In this document: positions 1 to 8,947 of the stretch, piece after piece | How the letters are laid out: each line of letters begins with the position of its first letter | How positions within the stretch are numbered: position 1 is the stretch's first letter | Origin: Pseudomonadota bacterium | GTDB taxonomy: Bacteria > Pseudomonadota > Alphaproteobacteria > Kiloniellales > J153 | Length of the DNA: 18,228 nt | Reading direction: 5' to 3' | NCBI GenBank assembly: GCA_022572105.1 | Contig: JACZWN010000034.1 | Location: forward strand, 2,074 to 20,301 | The notes under the pieces: generated by a model | Seen by the model: the letters and a program-made list of their open reading frames with translations, nothing else | Database searches by the model: none | Told to the model about the DNA's origin: nothing | Made by a program: the position numbers and the translations under genes

Positions 1-906
1 GTCCGTGGAGTTCCTGCTTGGGGCACTCATCCCCACGCCCACCCCGGCGCCAACACCCACCAAGGGCTCGGTGATCGTGGGTCCGTCCGTACCTACGGCC
101 ACTCCGGTACCGACGGCTACGCCTGTGCCCACGGCCACCCCGTTACCGACCGCGACCAACACGCCACAGCCGCCGGGGGAGCCAACCCATACGCCCACGC
201 CTACGCCAACGGTGACTCCCACGCCGACCGTAACGCCGATGGTGCCGACGCCTTCGACCTCGGCGTCCAGGCGCTCGCCGGGGCGGATCGGGCCGACGCC
301 GGCCGGCGTGCCGGTGTAGACCAGGTCGCCGGGCACGAGTTCGAACAGGCGCGAGAGCGCCGCGAGAATCTCGGGCAGCGGCCAGATCATGTCGGCCAGG
401 TCGCCTTGCTGGCGCAGTTCGCCGTCGACCTTCAGCGCGATCGCGCCCTTGGCCGGGTGGCCGATGGCGGCGGCCGGCTGGAGTTCGCCGCAGGGCGCGC
501 CGTGGTCGAAGGCCTTGGCCGCGCCCCAGGGCCAGGAGCGGTCCTTGGCGACCTGCTGCAGGTCGCGCCGGGTCAGGTCGATGCCGACCGCGTAGCCGTA
601 GACATGGTCGAGGGCGCGCTCGGGGGCGATGTCGGCGCCGCCCGAGCCGATGGCGGCGACCAGCTCGACCTCGTGGTGCAGGTTGGCGGTGGCCGGCGGG
701 TAGGGGACGTGGCCGCCGTCGGGCACCAGGGCATCGGCCGGCTTCATGAAGAAGAACGGCGATTCGCGCGCCGGGTCGTCGCCCATCTCGCGGGTATGGG
801 CGGCGTAGTTGCGCCCGACGCAGTAGATGCGCCGGACCGGAAAGCGCGCGGCGCTCCCGGCGACGGCGAGCGAGGGCGGCTGCCAAAGCGGAATCACGGT
901 GTCCAT
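1..906 (-). CDS. Fumarylacetoacetate hydrolase family protein, 3' end replaced or lost at window edge
   Basis: Reading from ATG at 906-904, about 223 residues match the fumarylacetoacetate hydrolase fold: an N-terminal IYCVGRNYAAH segment (~27-37), the metal-ligand motif HHEVEL (~77-82), GIDLTRRDLQ (~108-117) and the C-terminal VYTGTPAGVGP (~196-206). Relatives of this type hydrolyse or decarboxylate acylpyruvate or fumarylpyruvate-like substrates with a divalent metal in the cytoplasm; the exact substrate cannot be told. Family members are usually ~225-235 residues long. The homology therefore should end about where the sequence changes character (~225-240). No stop follows: the frame stays open to base 1, but that stretch is a Val/Gly-rich shadow of a Pro/Thr repeat on the other strand. 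I read the true stop as missing because of a join at ~225-240. The gene lies 134 bp downstream of sufA in the same direction, too far to be sure it shares that operon. No strong ribosome-binding site is visible. Confidence 0.82.
   Translation of the reverse strand, partial: MDTVIPLWQPPSLAVAGSAARFPVRRIYCVGRNYAAHTREMGDDPARESPFFFMKPADALVPDGGHVPYPPATANLHHEVELVAAIGSGGADIAPERALDHVYGYAVGIDLTRRDLQQVAKDRSWPWGAAKAFDHGAPCGELQPAAAIGHPAKGAIALKVDGELRQQGDLADMIWPLPEILAALSRLFELVPGDLVYTGTPAGVGPIRPGERLDAEVEGVGTIGVTVGVGVTVGVGVGVWVGSPGGCGVLVAVGNGVAVGTGVAVGTGVAVGTDGPTITEPLVGVGAGVGVGMSAPSRNSTD
2..240 (+). other. Foreign-looking Pro/Thr-rich repeat coding segment (partial, probable chimeric end)
   Basis: The plus frame is open from the window edge and reads as repeats of PTATPVPTATP, TPTPTP and PTVTPTPTVTP type. 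After ~240 it runs on, out of homology, to a TAG at 317-319 inside the FAH gene on the other strand. Such Pro/Thr linkers are typical of secreted proteins of Chloroflexota and some other Gram-positive-like lineages (family knowledge) and look unlike anything else here. I see it as the C-terminal or linker part of another organism's gene joined to this contig, or less likely a real genomic fusion point. Confidence 0.6.
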
Positions 907-1013
907 CAGACGGCTCTGTGCTCCCGGATCATTTGTGAGGCGATCCCGGCCACCAAGCGCCAAGCGCGCGGTGGCGTCAAGAGCCGGCTGCCGTAGGGGA
1001 AAGGGGCTGGTGG

Positions 1014-1030
1014 GCGCCCGGCCGGGGCGC
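1014..1030 (-). terminator. Possible hairpin terminator after sufA
   Basis: A 6-bp all-GC stem (GCGCCC / GGGCGC) with a 5-nt loop lies 11 nt after the sufA stop codon. There is no T tract, so factor-independent termination is not assured. It may mark the end of the suf transcript or only stabilise its 3' end. Confidence 0.3.
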
Positions 1031-1040
1031 ATACCAAGGA

Positions 1041-1376
1041 TCAGACGTGGAAGCTCTCGCCGCAGCCGCAGCGGCCCTTTTCGTTGGGATTGTTGAACAC
1101 GAAGCCGGTGTGGAACTTGTCCTCGACGTAGTCCATCTCGGAGCCGAGCAGGAACATCACCGCGGTCGGGTCGATGAAGATCTTGACCCCCTTGTCCTCG
1201 ACCACGTCCTCGAAGCGCTTCTGCTCCTCGGCGTACTCGACCACGTAGCTGAGGCCCGAGCAGCCGCGCGTATTGACGCCCACGCGCAGGCCGAGCACCG
1301 GTTTGTCGCTATCGCCGATCAGCTTCTTGACCCGCTCGGCGGCGGCGGCGGTCAACGTGATTACTGGGGTGGCCAT
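1041..1376 (-). CDS. sufA: SufA/IscA-type iron-sulfur carrier protein
   Basis: This 111-residue A-type carrier receives Fe-S clusters from the SufBCD scaffold and passes them to apoproteins in the cytoplasm. The three invariant cysteines are present: C39 in RGCSG, and C103 and C105 in the C-terminal CGCG motif. Length is normal for the family (~105-120). The start is ATG at 1376-1374, which gives the usual short N-terminus before the ITLTxxAAxR helix. It is the last gene of the suf operon, separated from sufT by 69 bp that hold a hairpin. The ribosome-binding site is weak (an AGGAG lies too far upstream at ~15 nt), so translation may depend on the folded intercistronic RNA. It could equally be named iscA or erpA-like, but the context favours sufA. 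Confidence 0.93.
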   Translation of the reverse strand: MATPVITLTAAAAERVKKLIGDSDKPVLGLRVGVNTRGCSGLSYVVEYAEEQKRFEDVVEDKGVKIFIDPTAVMFLLGSEMDYVEDKFHTGFVFNNPNEKGRCGCGESFHV

Positions 1377-1403
1377 GTCTTTTCGCCGATTGCTCCTGGT
1401 TGC

Positions 1404-1430
1404 GGGACCTATGGTATCACATGGGGTCCC
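1404..1430 (-). other. Intercistronic hairpin between sufT and sufA
   Basis: A 27-nt imperfect inverted repeat: outer 6-bp stem GGGACC/GGTCCC, a G-T pair, an inner 3-bp ATG/CAT stem with one bulged base, and a 6-nt loop. It sits in the 69-bp gap between the sufT stop and the sufA start. No T run follows on the minus strand. It could be a processing or stabilising element that sets sufA dosage apart from the rest of the operon. Confidence 0.4.
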
Positions 1431-1445
1431 GTTATTAAAGTTTCA

Positions 1446-1847
1446 CTACATGCCGAGTGCGAGTTTGGCGTCCTCGGACATGCGCTCGGGCGTCCACGGG
1501 GGGTCCCACACCAGGCGCACGGTGACCTCGCCCGCGCCGGGCAGCGCGGCCACGGCGCGCGCCACCTCGCCCGGCATCTCGCCGGCCACCGGGCAGGCGG
1601 GCGCGGTCAGGGACATCTCGATCTCGATGGTGCCGTCCTTGGCGATGTCGATCTCGTAAATGAGCCCCAGGTCGTAAATGTTAACCGGGATTTCCGGGTC
1701 GTGGACGGTCTGCAGGGCGATGGCCACCTCGGCCTCGCTGGCGACCGGTGTTACGGCCGGATCGATGGGCGCGCCGGCGCTGGCGCTGAACTCCTCCGGC
1801 TCGCCGGGTGGGCTTTGGCCGAAAGGCATGTAGGCGTCGTCGGTCAT
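1446..1847 (-). CDS. sufT: SufT, DUF59/MIP18-family Fe-S maturation factor
   Basis: A 133-residue protein of the DUF59 (MIP18/PaaD-like) family, which assists maturation or delivery of Fe-S clusters. Diagnostic motifs are DPEIPVNIYDLGLIY (~50-64) and LTAPACPVAGEMP (~80-92) with the conserved Cys85, then VWDPPW (~113-118). The first ~35 residues are a Pro/Ala/Glu-rich tail outside the domain. I chose ATG at 1847 because GGTGAGGG lies just upstream. A start further upstream (1931) would overlap sufU and adds no homology. Only 14 bp separate it from the sufU stop, so it is cotranscribed. DUF59 genes are common members of alphaproteobacterial suf operons. Confidence 0.9.
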   Translation of the reverse strand: MTDDAYMPFGQSPPGEPEEFSASAGAPIDPAVTPVASEAEVAIALQTVHDPEIPVNIYDLGLIYEIDIAKDGTIEIEMSLTAPACPVAGEMPGEVARAVAALPGAGEVTVRLVWDPPWTPERMSEDAKLALGM

Positions 1848-1861
1848 CGGTCCCTCACCGT

Positions 1862-2329
1862 TCACTCCGTGGTCACGTCGTTTTTGCGCGCCATGGCCGC
1901 CGACATGGTGTGCCAGGCGAGCGTCGCGCACTTGACCCGCATGGGGAATGCGCGCACGCCCGAGAGCACCTGCAGCCGCTCGAGCGCCTCGGCGTCGTCG
2001 GCCACGGCCGCGATGTCGAAGTCGTCATTGGTGCACATCTGGTGGAAGTTTTCGAACAGGGCGCGCGCCTCCGCCTCGGTCTTGCCGCGCAGGATGTCGG
2101 TCATCAGCGAGGCCGAGGCGATCGAGATCGCGCAGCCCTTGCCCTCGAAGGCGGCGTCGCGGATCGTCCCGTCCTCGTCGATGGTCAAGTGGACGATCAG
2201 GGCGTCGCCGCAAATGGGGTTGTTGCCGGTGGCGTGCCGATTGGCGTCCTCCGGCCGGCGGTGATTGCGCGGATTGCGGCCGTGATCGAGGATCACCTCC
2301 TGATAGAGTTCGCGCAGCTCGTCCAGCAT
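1862..2329 (-). CDS. sufU: SufU-type iron-sulfur assembly protein (sulfur transfer partner of SufS)
   Basis: A 155-residue protein of the SufU/IscU fold. It begins with the SufU-like LYQEVILDHGRNPRN and carries C40 and D42 (ICGDAL), C66 (GKGCAIS) and C134 (RVKCATLAW), the usual Zn or cluster ligands. SufU proteins accept persulfide sulfur from SufS through a bound zinc; older annotations call them NifU-like scaffolds. The gap between C66 and the last Cys carries the ~20-residue insertion typical of SufU rather than IscU. The start ATG overlaps the sufS stop by one base (TGATG), which points to translational coupling. No sufE gene is seen, so SufU presumably does that job here. Confidence 0.92.
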   Translation of the reverse strand: MLDELRELYQEVILDHGRNPRNHRRPEDANRHATGNNPICGDALIVHLTIDEDGTIRDAAFEGKGCAISIASASLMTDILRGKTEAEARALFENFHQMCTNDDFDIAAVADDAEALERLQVLSGVRAFPMRVKCATLAWHTMSAAMARKNDVTTE

Positions 2330-3615
2330 CAGCCGAAGATCTCCGTGACCGTGCCCAGCGCCTCGACGAGGACGTCGACTTCTTCACGCGTGTTGTAGAT
2401 GCCGAAGGAGGCGCGCGCGGTCGCCGTCAGCCCCAATCGCTGCAAGAGCGGCTGGGCGCAGTGGTGGCCGGTGCGCAGCGCGACCCCGGTGCGGTCGACG
2501 ATCGTGCCGATGTCGTGGGAGTGTGCGCACGCCATGGTGAAGGAGACGATGCTCGCCTTCTCCCTGGCCGTGCCGATGATGGTCAGGCCGGGCACCTGGC
2601 CGAGCCGTGCCGTGGCGTAGGCGAGGATGCCGCTTTCGTGGGCGGCGATGGTTTCGCGCCCGAGGCCCTCCACGTAGTCGAGCGCGGCGCCCAGGCCGAT
2701 CGCCTCGACGATCGCCGGCGTGCCGGCCTCGAAGCGGTGCGGCGCGTCCTTGAACTCGCTCTTCTCGAAGGTCACCGAGGCGATCATCTCGCCGCCGCCC
2801 TGGTAGGGGGGCAACGCGTTGAGGCGCTCGCGCTTGCCGTAGAGCACGCCGATGCCGGTCGGCCCGTAAACCTTGTGGCCGGTGAAGGCGTAGAAGTCGG
2901 CGTCCAGGTCTTGGACATCGATCGTCATGTGCGGCGCCGCCTGGGAGCCGTCGACCAGCACCGCAACCCCGCGCGCGTGCGCGCGTGCGATGACCTCCTT
3001 GATGGGCACGATGGTGCCGAGCGCGTTGGAGACATGGGTCATGGCGACCAGGCGCGTGCGCGGGCCGATGAGCGCCTCGAAATCGTCGAGCAGGAAGTTG
3101 CCGGCGTCGTCGATCGGGGCGACGCGCAGCACGATGCCGATGCGGTCGCGCAACAGCTGCCAGGGCACGATGTTGGAGTGGTGCTCGAGGGTCGAGATGA
3201 TCACCTCGTCGCCGGCCTTCATGAAGGCGCGGCCGAAGCAGTCGGCGACCAGATTGAGCGCCTCGGTGGCGTTGCGGGTGAACACGATCTCGTCGGGGCT
3301 GCCGGCGTTGATGAAGCGCGCGACCTTTTCGCGTCCGCCCTCGAAGGCGTCGGTGGCGAGCTGGCTCATCCGGTGCACCCCCCGGTGCACGTTGGAATAG
3401 TGAGTTTCGTAAGCGTCCCGCATGGCGTCGAGCACCTGGCGCGGCTTTTGGGCACTGGCCGCGGAATCCAGATAGACCAGCGGGTGGCCGAAGACCTCCC
3501 GCGTCAGGATCGGGAAGTCGGCGCGGACGCGCTCGACATCGTAGGCCAACGTGGAGTTGTCGCCTGCCGCCCGGTCGCCTAGCGTTCTGTCGGCGGCGGT
3601 GCTCGCCTCGTTCAT
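2329..3615 (-). CDS. sufS: SufS cysteine desulfurase (PLP-dependent)
   Basis: A 428-residue group II cysteine desulfurase. It removes sulfur from L-cysteine as an enzyme persulfide, giving alanine. Visible landmarks: YLDSAASAQKP (~48-58), EHHSNIVPW (~144-152) with the PLP-stacking His145, DGSQAAPH (~222-229), the PLP lysine K248 in FTGHKVYGPTG, and the persulfide cysteine C386 in RTGHHCAQP. The start ATG at 3615 overlaps the sufD stop in an ATGA arrangement, with an AGGCGGG upstream. It leaves a ~22-residue N-terminal extension before the usual start of homology. A much longer in-frame opening (to 4857) is only the shadow of sufD. The operon position between sufD and sufU fits donation of sulfur through SufU to SufBCD. 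Confidence 0.96.
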   Translation of the reverse strand: MNEASTAADRTLGDRAAGDNSTLAYDVERVRADFPILTREVFGHPLVYLDSAASAQKPRQVLDAMRDAYETHYSNVHRGVHRMSQLATDAFEGGREKVARFINAGSPDEIVFTRNATEALNLVADCFGRAFMKAGDEVIISTLEHHSNIVPWQLLRDRIGIVLRVAPIDDAGNFLLDDFEALIGPRTRLVAMTHVSNALGTIVPIKEVIARAHARGVAVLVDGSQAAPHMTIDVQDLDADFYAFTGHKVYGPTGIGVLYGKRERLNALPPYQGGGEMIASVTFEKSEFKDAPHRFEAGTPAIVEAIGLGAALDYVEGLGRETIAAHESGILAYATARLGQVPGLTIIGTAREKASIVSFTMACAHSHDIGTIVDRTGVALRTGHHCAQPLLQRLGLTATARASFGIYNTREEVDVLVEALGTVTEIFG

Positions 3616-4943
3616 GATGCGGCCCGCCTGGTCGCGCTCGACACCCAATGCCCGATGCTGGCCATCAGCGCCGGGCACAGGCCCTCGGCGGCGACTTCGT
3701 TGATGGTATCGGCGAGGAACGCCTCGATCAGGATGGCGCGCGCCGCGGCCTCGGGAATGCCGCGCGCGCGCAGGTAGAAGAGCGCGTCGCGGTCGAGGTC
3801 GCCGACGGTCGCGCCGTGGCTGCACTTCACGTCGTCGGCGTAGATCTCGAGCTCGGGCTTGGTATCGATCTCGGCCCGGTTGGAGAGCAAGAGCGCCTTG
3901 CTGAGCTGATGGCCGTTGGACTGCTGCGCGCCGCGATGGATCACGATGCGGCCCTGGAACACGGCGCGCGCCTGCTCGTCGATGACGCCCTTGAAGATCT
4001 CGCGGCAAGAGGTCCGGGGCGCCATGTGTTCGATCGTCGTGGTCGTGTCGCAGTGCTGCTTGCCGCGCACCATGTAGGCGCCGTTGAGGTGGCACTCGGC
4101 GCCCGGGCCGGTGAGGCGGACCGAGACTTCGTGGCGCGACAGCCGGGCGCCGGTGGTCAGCGTGAAGGCGTCGTAGAGGGCGTTCGCTTCGAGATGGACG
4201 TGCTGCGTCGCGACGTGGACGGCCTCGGCGCCTTCGTCCTGGATCTTGTAGTGGTGCAGCTCGGCGCCTTCCCCGATGCGGATCTCGGTGCCGCTGTTGG
4301 CGAAGTAGGCGCCCGCGCCGAGCCCGATGTGGTGCTCGACCACCGTGGCGCGGCTGCCCGGCTCGAGCACGATCAGGTTGCGCGGGTGAAAGGCCAGCGG
4401 CTGCGGCCCGGCGGCGCCCACGTAGACGACCTCGATCGGCAGCGCCACCGAGACGCCGCGCTTGACCCTGAGCATCAGCCCGTCGCGCATCATCGCGGTA
4501 TTGAGCGCCAGCAGCGCTTGCCCGTCGGGCGCGCCGATCCGCCCCAGGTGCTCGCCGACGGCCTCGGGGTCCCGGCGCAACGCGTCCGCCAAGCCGCCGA
4601 GCTCGACGCCCTCGGGCCGCTCGCCCGGCATGGCGAGGCATTGCATGAGCCGGCCGTTGACGAAGATCACCCGGTGATCGATGCCGCCCTGGGGCAGCAG
4701 GGTCGGCAGATGGTCGATGTTGACCGTGTGGGCGGTGGCCGGCAGGAAGTCGGTGGTCTCCAGCGGGCGCAGGCGCGTGTACTTCCAGGCCTCGACGCCC
4801 GGCGCCGGCAGGCCGAGCGAGGCGAAGCGCTCGATGCCCGCCGCGCGCAAATCGCACAGCCAGGGCAGCGCCGCACCCGGCAGCTCGCCGCGCAAGGCGT
4901 CGAACTGTTCGACGAAGGACTGAACCGGCGCGCTGTCGGGCAT
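3612..4943 (-). CDS. sufD: SufD, Fe-S cluster assembly scaffold subunit
   Basis: A 443-residue SufD of the SufB/SufD right-handed beta-helix family. It pairs with SufB and docks SufC to form the SufBC2D scaffold. N-terminal features include the GLPAPGVEAWKYTRLRPL segment (~43-60), typical of SufD. The C-terminal core shows SNRAEIDTKPELEIYADDVK, then KCSHGATVG (~373-381). By motif, His376 corresponds to the functionally important E. coli SufD His360. The start is ATG at 4943, 4 nt after the sufC stop; the stop overlaps the sufS start. Length is close to the usual ~420-440. No frameshift or missing core motif was seen. Confidence 0.95.
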   Translation of the reverse strand: MPDSAPVQSFVEQFDALRGELPGAALPWLCDLRAAGIERFASLGLPAPGVEAWKYTRLRPLETTDFLPATAHTVNIDHLPTLLPQGGIDHRVIFVNGRLMQCLAMPGERPEGVELGGLADALRRDPEAVGEHLGRIGAPDGQALLALNTAMMRDGLMLRVKRGVSVALPIEVVYVGAAGPQPLAFHPRNLIVLEPGSRATVVEHHIGLGAGAYFANSGTEIRIGEGAELHHYKIQDEGAEAVHVATQHVHLEANALYDAFTLTTGARLSRHEVSVRLTGPGAECHLNGAYMVRGKQHCDTTTTIEHMAPRTSCREIFKGVIDEQARAVFQGRIVIHRGAQQSNGHQLSKALLLSNRAEIDTKPELEIYADDVKCSHGATVGDLDRDALFYLRARGIPEAAARAILIEAFLADTINEVAAEGLCPALMASIGHWVSSATRRAAS

Positions 4944-4947
4944 GGTA

Positions 4948-5706
<759 letters not shown>

Positions 5707-5728
5707 GAATACCCTTATGTCTCCCGGC

Positions 5729-7183
<1,455 letters not shown>

Positions 7184-7246
7184 GGTTTCTCCTGTCTCGC
7201 TCGGTTACTTTGCCTGGAATTTTCTATAACGTATTGTGATAAATTG

Positions 7247-7711
7247 TTAATTCGCAATCAACTCCGGCGCCTCGGCGGCCGGCTCCGGGGGCATCCCGAA
7301 GCTCGGGTGGCCGGTCGCCATATCGGCCAGGGTGACCTCCGATAGCGCGCCATGGATTGCCTTGTTGACCTTGTCCCAGTTGCCGCGCATGGGGCAGAGC
7401 GATTCCACGTCGCAGCCGCCCGAGGCGCCGTCCACGCAGGCGGTCAGCGCGATCGGGCCTTCCAGCGCCTGGATGATCTCGGCCACCGAGATCGCCTCGG
7501 CCGGGCGGTTGAGCGTGTAGCCGCCGGCCGCGCCCCGGTGCGAGGTGATCAGCCGCTCGTGCGCCAGGGTATTCAAGAGCTTGGCGACCGTGGGCAGCGG
7601 CACACCGGTATCCTGGGCGATCTGGGGCGCGGTGCGCAGATCGCCGGGTTTCCGGGACATCTGGGTCAGAACGACCACGCCGTAGTCGGTCAGCCGGTTC
7701 AGCTTTAACAT
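7247..7711 (-). CDS. Rrf2-family SUF operon regulator (IscR/SufR-like)
   Basis: A 154-residue Rrf2-type transcription factor. A winged helix spans ~1-70 (LNRLTDYGVVVLTQM, then PLPTVAKLLNTLA as the recognition region, and RGAAGGYTLNRP as the wing). A cysteine triad follows at C92, C100 and C106 (ACVDG...GGC...LCPMRGNW), of the sort that binds an Fe-S cluster in IscR. The spacing C-x7-C-x5-C and the CPMRGNW motif fit the SUF-associated Rrf2 subfamily rather than classical IscR. It probably represses suf when clusters are plentiful. I chose ATG at 7711, with GGAG 6-7 nt upstream; an in-frame TTG at 7723 would swallow that ribosome-binding site. It is the first gene of the operon and hence probably autoregulated. 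Confidence 0.92.
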   Translation of the reverse strand: MLKLNRLTDYGVVVLTQMSRKPGDLRTAPQIAQDTGVPLPTVAKLLNTLAHERLITSHRGAAGGYTLNRPAEAISVAEIIQALEGPIALTACVDGASGGCDVESLCPMRGNWDKVNKAIHGALSEVTLADMATGHPSFGMPPEPAAEAPELIAN

Positions 7712-7721
7712 CGCGGTCTCC

Positions 7722-7774
7722 AAATCAGACCAATTTAGTTAGGTTTAAAATATTCAAAAATGCGGGAGAATCAA
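7722..7774 (-). promoter_or_regulatory. Likely suf operon promoter with imperfect dyad operator
   Basis: On the minus strand a TTGATT (7774-7769) and a TATTTT (7752-7747) are spaced by 16 bp, just upstream of the Rrf2 gene, in a clearly AT-rich island. Immediately downstream, 7722-7746 forms an imperfect dyad: 8 of 12 positions of each half match around a central base (AAATCAGACCAA versus AAACCTAACTAA). The dyad lies where transcription would start, a sensible place for an Rrf2-type repressor to bind. Promoter and operator are inferred from position and sequence only. Confidence 0.5.
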
Positions 7775-8021
7775 GGCCTTTTTCGATCTTGGCCGGCATT
7801 CGCTCCGCCGCCCTGGCGCGGGTGGGTGGCGCACGGGCTCCGCGGGACGGGCCCCTCAATCCCTTGTGATCGAAAGTGTCTGGCGGACCCCGGCGGTGGG
7901 AGACTATTCTTGATCGATTCCATTGGGCCGCGCGGGGACCGCCCGACGGTGAAGGCGCGCGTCCTCGAGGACGCGCCGCGCGAGGGCGAGGGGTTCACAT
8001 GCCTGCTTCCGGGTCTCCCTT
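7775..8021 (+). other. Intergenic leader between suf operon and the P460 genes
   Basis: This stretch separates the minus-strand suf promoter from the first plus-strand P460 gene. The long frames crossing it show no recognisable protein. It holds a 20-nt perfect palindrome (separate entry). I could not place a convincing -35/-10 pair; a weak TATTCT at 7905-7910 has no matching -35. The P460 promoter presumably lies here. Confidence 0.45.
7957..7976. promoter_or_regulatory. 20-nt perfect palindrome upstream of the P460 genes
   Basis: GCGCGTCCTCGAGGACGCGC is self-complementary over all 20 positions. It ends 45 nt before the first P460 start codon. No T tract follows, so a terminator is unlikely. 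It could be a binding site for a dimeric regulator or a hairpin in the 5' leader. Confidence 0.35.
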
Positions 8022-8711
8022 GTGAAAAAGCTTGCGTTCGCTGCCGTGCTCGTTGCCCCGCTGTTCGCCGGGCCGGTTGCCTTCCCGTTTGCTGGCGCGC
8101 CGCTCGGTTTTGGCGACGGCACCGCCGCCGCCCAAACGGACGCGGCCCAAAGCGAGATTTCGCCGCAGAAGCCAACCGGGCACTTCCGCGTCCAGCGGCC
8201 GGCGGGCCTGACCGGGGCCGACGCGCTGACCATATACAACCGCATCCTCGACGATATGGTGGCGGTTTCCCGCCTCTCGTCCTATCCCGCCGCGGAGGCC
8301 TACCGCTACTGGCGCCGGTACAACACCGTGCCGTACCGCTCCGCCCAGCACGGCGAGCGCTACGTCAACAACTACGCCAATGCCAAAGCGGGGGCCTATC
8401 GCCATTTCGAGGCGGCCGGCGAGATGCCGGTCGGCGCGGTGCTGATCAAGGATAGCTTCGCCGTGACCAAGCGCGGCGATGTATTCAGCGGTCCGCTGTT
8501 CGTGATGGAGAAGATGCCGACCGGCTTCAATATCGTGAGCCGGGATTGGCGCTACGTCATGGTCATGCCCGACGGCAGCCTGTTCGGCGCGACCAACGGC
8601 GAGGGCTCCGAGCGGGTCGAGTTCTGTATCACCTGCCACAAGCTGGCCGGCTTCGAGAACGACGATCTCTTCTATGTCCCTGAAAAATATCGGGTCCGGT
8701 TCCTCAACTGA
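8022..8711 (+). CDS. Secreted cytochrome P460-family haem protein
   Basis: A 229-residue protein with an N-terminal signal peptide (KK, then a hydrophobic stretch to ~30; Ala-rich cleavage region near 35-37) and a cytochrome P460-like domain (~60-229). The single c-type haem motif C202-I-T-C205-H206 (FCITCHK) sits near the C-terminus, followed by the family-style ending FYVPEKYRV. P460 proteins are periplasmic haem enzymes that in ammonia oxidisers convert hydroxylamine or NO; many family members have no assigned substrate. The Lys that crosslinks to haem in true P460 cannot be assigned by eye. The start is GTG at 8022, chosen because it opens directly into the signal peptide; the ribosome-binding site is poor. 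It is a tandem paralogue of the next gene, with long shared blocks (RYV.NYANA, KDSFAVT, GPLF.MEKM, DWRY.M.MP.GS.FG). Confidence 0.8.
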   Translation: MKKLAFAAVLVAPLFAGPVAFPFAGAPLGFGDGTAAAQTDAAQSEISPQKPTGHFRVQRPAGLTGADALTIYNRILDDMVAVSRLSSYPAAEAYRYWRRYNTVPYRSAQHGERYVNNYANAKAGAYRHFEAAGEMPVGAVLIKDSFAVTKRGDVFSGPLFVMEKMPTGFNIVSRDWRYVMVMPDGSLFGATNGEGSERVEFCITCHKLAGFENDDLFYVPEKYRVRFLN

Positions 8712-8947
8712 GCGGGAGCGAGGGGGCGGGACCGCCCGCCATGCGGCCGGACGGCGGCGCGGCGGGATGGACCCGGGGCGTCGAGCGCCGTGCCCGCCGG
8801 CGCATCACGAAAACGTGAGGCACTTTGATTCCACAAGCGCCCGACTCCGCGTCTAAATTACATTCCTGTTCGCGCAAACGAAACTTCGGGTCCAATGCCA
8901 GAACCGGGTCGGTTGGCGAACGCGGCCCGGGTTCGGGAGGGAAATCA
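8712..8947 (+). other. Intergenic region between the two P460 genes
   Basis: No protein is evident. Near the start is a GC-rich hairpin (GGGCG/CGCCC, 8724-8737) without a T tract. An AT-rich patch around 8854-8868 could be part of a promoter for the second gene, but the nearest TTGATT (8826-8831) is spaced too far from it. A strong GGGAGGG ribosome-binding site lies just before 8948. Confidence 0.35.

Noticed and set aside
1..225. A Val/Gly-repeat C-terminal domain on the FAH protein
   Set aside because: It exists only because the antisense of a Pro/Thr repeat stays open; FAH proteins end just where the repeat begins.
143..886. A 247-residue minus-strand open frame rich in Arg, Ala and Pro
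   Set aside because: It is the out-of-frame shadow of the FAH gene; composition is typical of GC-rich antiframes and no motif is present.
1047..2264. Long plus-strand frame of 405 residues
   Set aside because: It crosses three recognised minus-strand genes (sufA, sufT, sufU) and has no family resemblance.
2329..4857. An 842-residue fusion of an unknown domain with SufS
   Set aside because: The N-terminal half is the sufD gene read in another frame; sufS has its own ATG overlapping the sufD stop.
7760..8455. Plus-strand frame of 231 residues upstream of the first P460 gene
   Set aside because: It overlaps the P460 coding sequence out of frame and shows only Arg/Pro/Gly-rich shadow composition.
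8825..8947. A 41-residue N-terminal extension of the second P460 protein
   Set aside because: No ribosome-binding site there, and it would bury the signal peptide; ATG at 8948 has a strong GGAGGG.
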